DNA from: an uncultured Collinsella sp.
Lineage (GTDB): Bacteria > Actinomycetota > Coriobacteriia > Coriobacteriales > Coriobacteriaceae
Length of the DNA: 6,799 nucleotides
Direction: 5' to 3'
NCBI GenBank assembly: GCA_902464495.1
Contig: CABQJK010000063.1
Location: 1 to 6,799, forward strand
A model generated the notes under the pieces. The model had not been told where the DNA came from and searched no databases. It saw nothing but the letters and a program-made list of their open reading frames with translations. Positions 6,605-6,799 of this stretch are shown one piece after another. The first letter of the stretch is position 1, and every line of letters begins with the position of its first letter. A program made the position numbers and the translations under genes.

Positions 6605-6618
6605 TAATTCATGAATTA
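6605..6618. repeat. Perfect 14-bp palindrome in the methyltransferase leader
   Basis: TAATTCATGAATTA is self-complementary across all 14 bases. It lies between the predicted -10 box (6631-6636, - strand) and the Shine-Dalgarno sequence of the methyltransferase gene. The location would suit a repressor operator. A 14-bp perfect palindrome is expected about 0.4 times by chance in a window this size, so the case rests on location only. Confidence 0.4.
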
Positions 6619-6630
6619 AAAGCTGCAAGC

Positions 6631-6636
6631 ATTGTA
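6631..6636 (-). promoter_or_regulatory. Probable -10 box of the methyltransferase gene
   Basis: Read on the - strand this is TACAAT, the same hexamer seen upstream of the aminotransferase and PHP genes, 38 nt before the ATG at 6592. No convincing -35 box is found at 16-18 bp. TTGCAT occurs farther upstream (6659-6664) with a 22-bp spacer, which is too long for a standard promoter. Confidence 0.45.
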
Positions 6637-6725
6637 CCGTGCCAAGCTAGTGGACGATATGCAAGCGGCCATTTCATGTCAGCGATAAGTCCAACGACGT
6701 TTGCCCGGCGCGGGCGGGGAGCGGC

Positions 6726-6753
6726 GCGGAATTAAGTTTATCGCGAGTTCCGC
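6726..6753. repeat. Small inverted repeat in the right-hand intergenic region
   Basis: GCGGAA (6726-6731) is complementary to TTCCGC (6748-6753), with two further pairs inward including one wobble. A 12-base loop remains. It lies just outside the larger hairpin at 6761-6783. No function is evident. It may be part of the transcript end or leader of a neighbour outside the window. Confidence 0.35.
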
Positions 6754-6760
6754 ACGCAAA

Positions 6761-6783
6761 GGAAAGCACTTAATGTGCTTTCC
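6761..6783. terminator. Possible terminator hairpin near the right edge
   Basis: GGAAAGCAC (6761-6769) pairs perfectly with GTGCTTTCC (6775-6783) across a five-base loop, TTAAT. GCAA (6756-6759) and TTGC (6787-6790) can extend the stem past an asymmetric internal loop. On the - strand the stem is followed by TTTGCG, a weak T tract. It may therefore end a - strand gene lying beyond the window. No gene is visible in 6637-6799, and the direction is uncertain. Confidence 0.4.
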
Positions 6784-6799
6784 GTCTTGCGCAGGACTG

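Overview
The window looks like chromosomal DNA of a high-G+C anaerobic gut actinobacterium of the class Coriobacteriia, most probably Collinsella or a close relative. This rests on the hpt-ftsH pair, the GC-rich third-position codon use, and the protein flavour of the aminotransferase and PHP protein. It is an inference from gene content and sequence style, not from a database search. The region is compact and mostly housekeeping. I see no phage, CRISPR array, tRNA, rRNA or transposase gene.

Layout. Positions 25-2713 hold a tight two-gene operon on the + strand. hpt (hypoxanthine phosphoribosyltransferase) is followed one base later by ftsH (membrane AAA+ zinc protease). It ends at a textbook intrinsic terminator with a GAAA tetraloop (2725-2763). 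Next comes an intergenic stretch with a long, almost perfect palindrome built on GGGGACAGACTTAAATG (2771-2834), the most unusual non-coding element here; it resembles REP/RAYT-type dispersed palindromes. A promoter just downstream drives a PLP-dependent class I/II aminotransferase (2893-4083). A terminator-like hairpin and a second promoter precede a PHP-family metal-dependent hydrolase of the YcdX type (4243-5064). A very strong 19-bp hairpin (5079-5120) lies between this gene and a convergent - strand gene (5144-6592). That gene encodes a 4Fe-4S, SAM-dependent 23S rRNA m5U methyltransferase of the RlmD/RlmC family, with a lysine-rich N-terminal tail where a TRAM domain would often be. The last 200 bases hold its promoter, a perfect 14-bp palindrome in its leader, and two hairpins, but no gene I can support.

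Functionally, hpt and ftsH are probably co-expressed (purine salvage and membrane protein quality control, a common bacterial pairing downstream of tilS). The other three genes each appear to have their own promoter with a near-identical -10 hexamer, TACAAT, and weak or absent -35 boxes. Two of these promoters carry small dyads where a -35 box or operator would sit. I find no new multi-gene system. The items most worth a second look are the palindrome, the operator-like dyads, and the unusual N-terminus of the rRNA methyltransferase.
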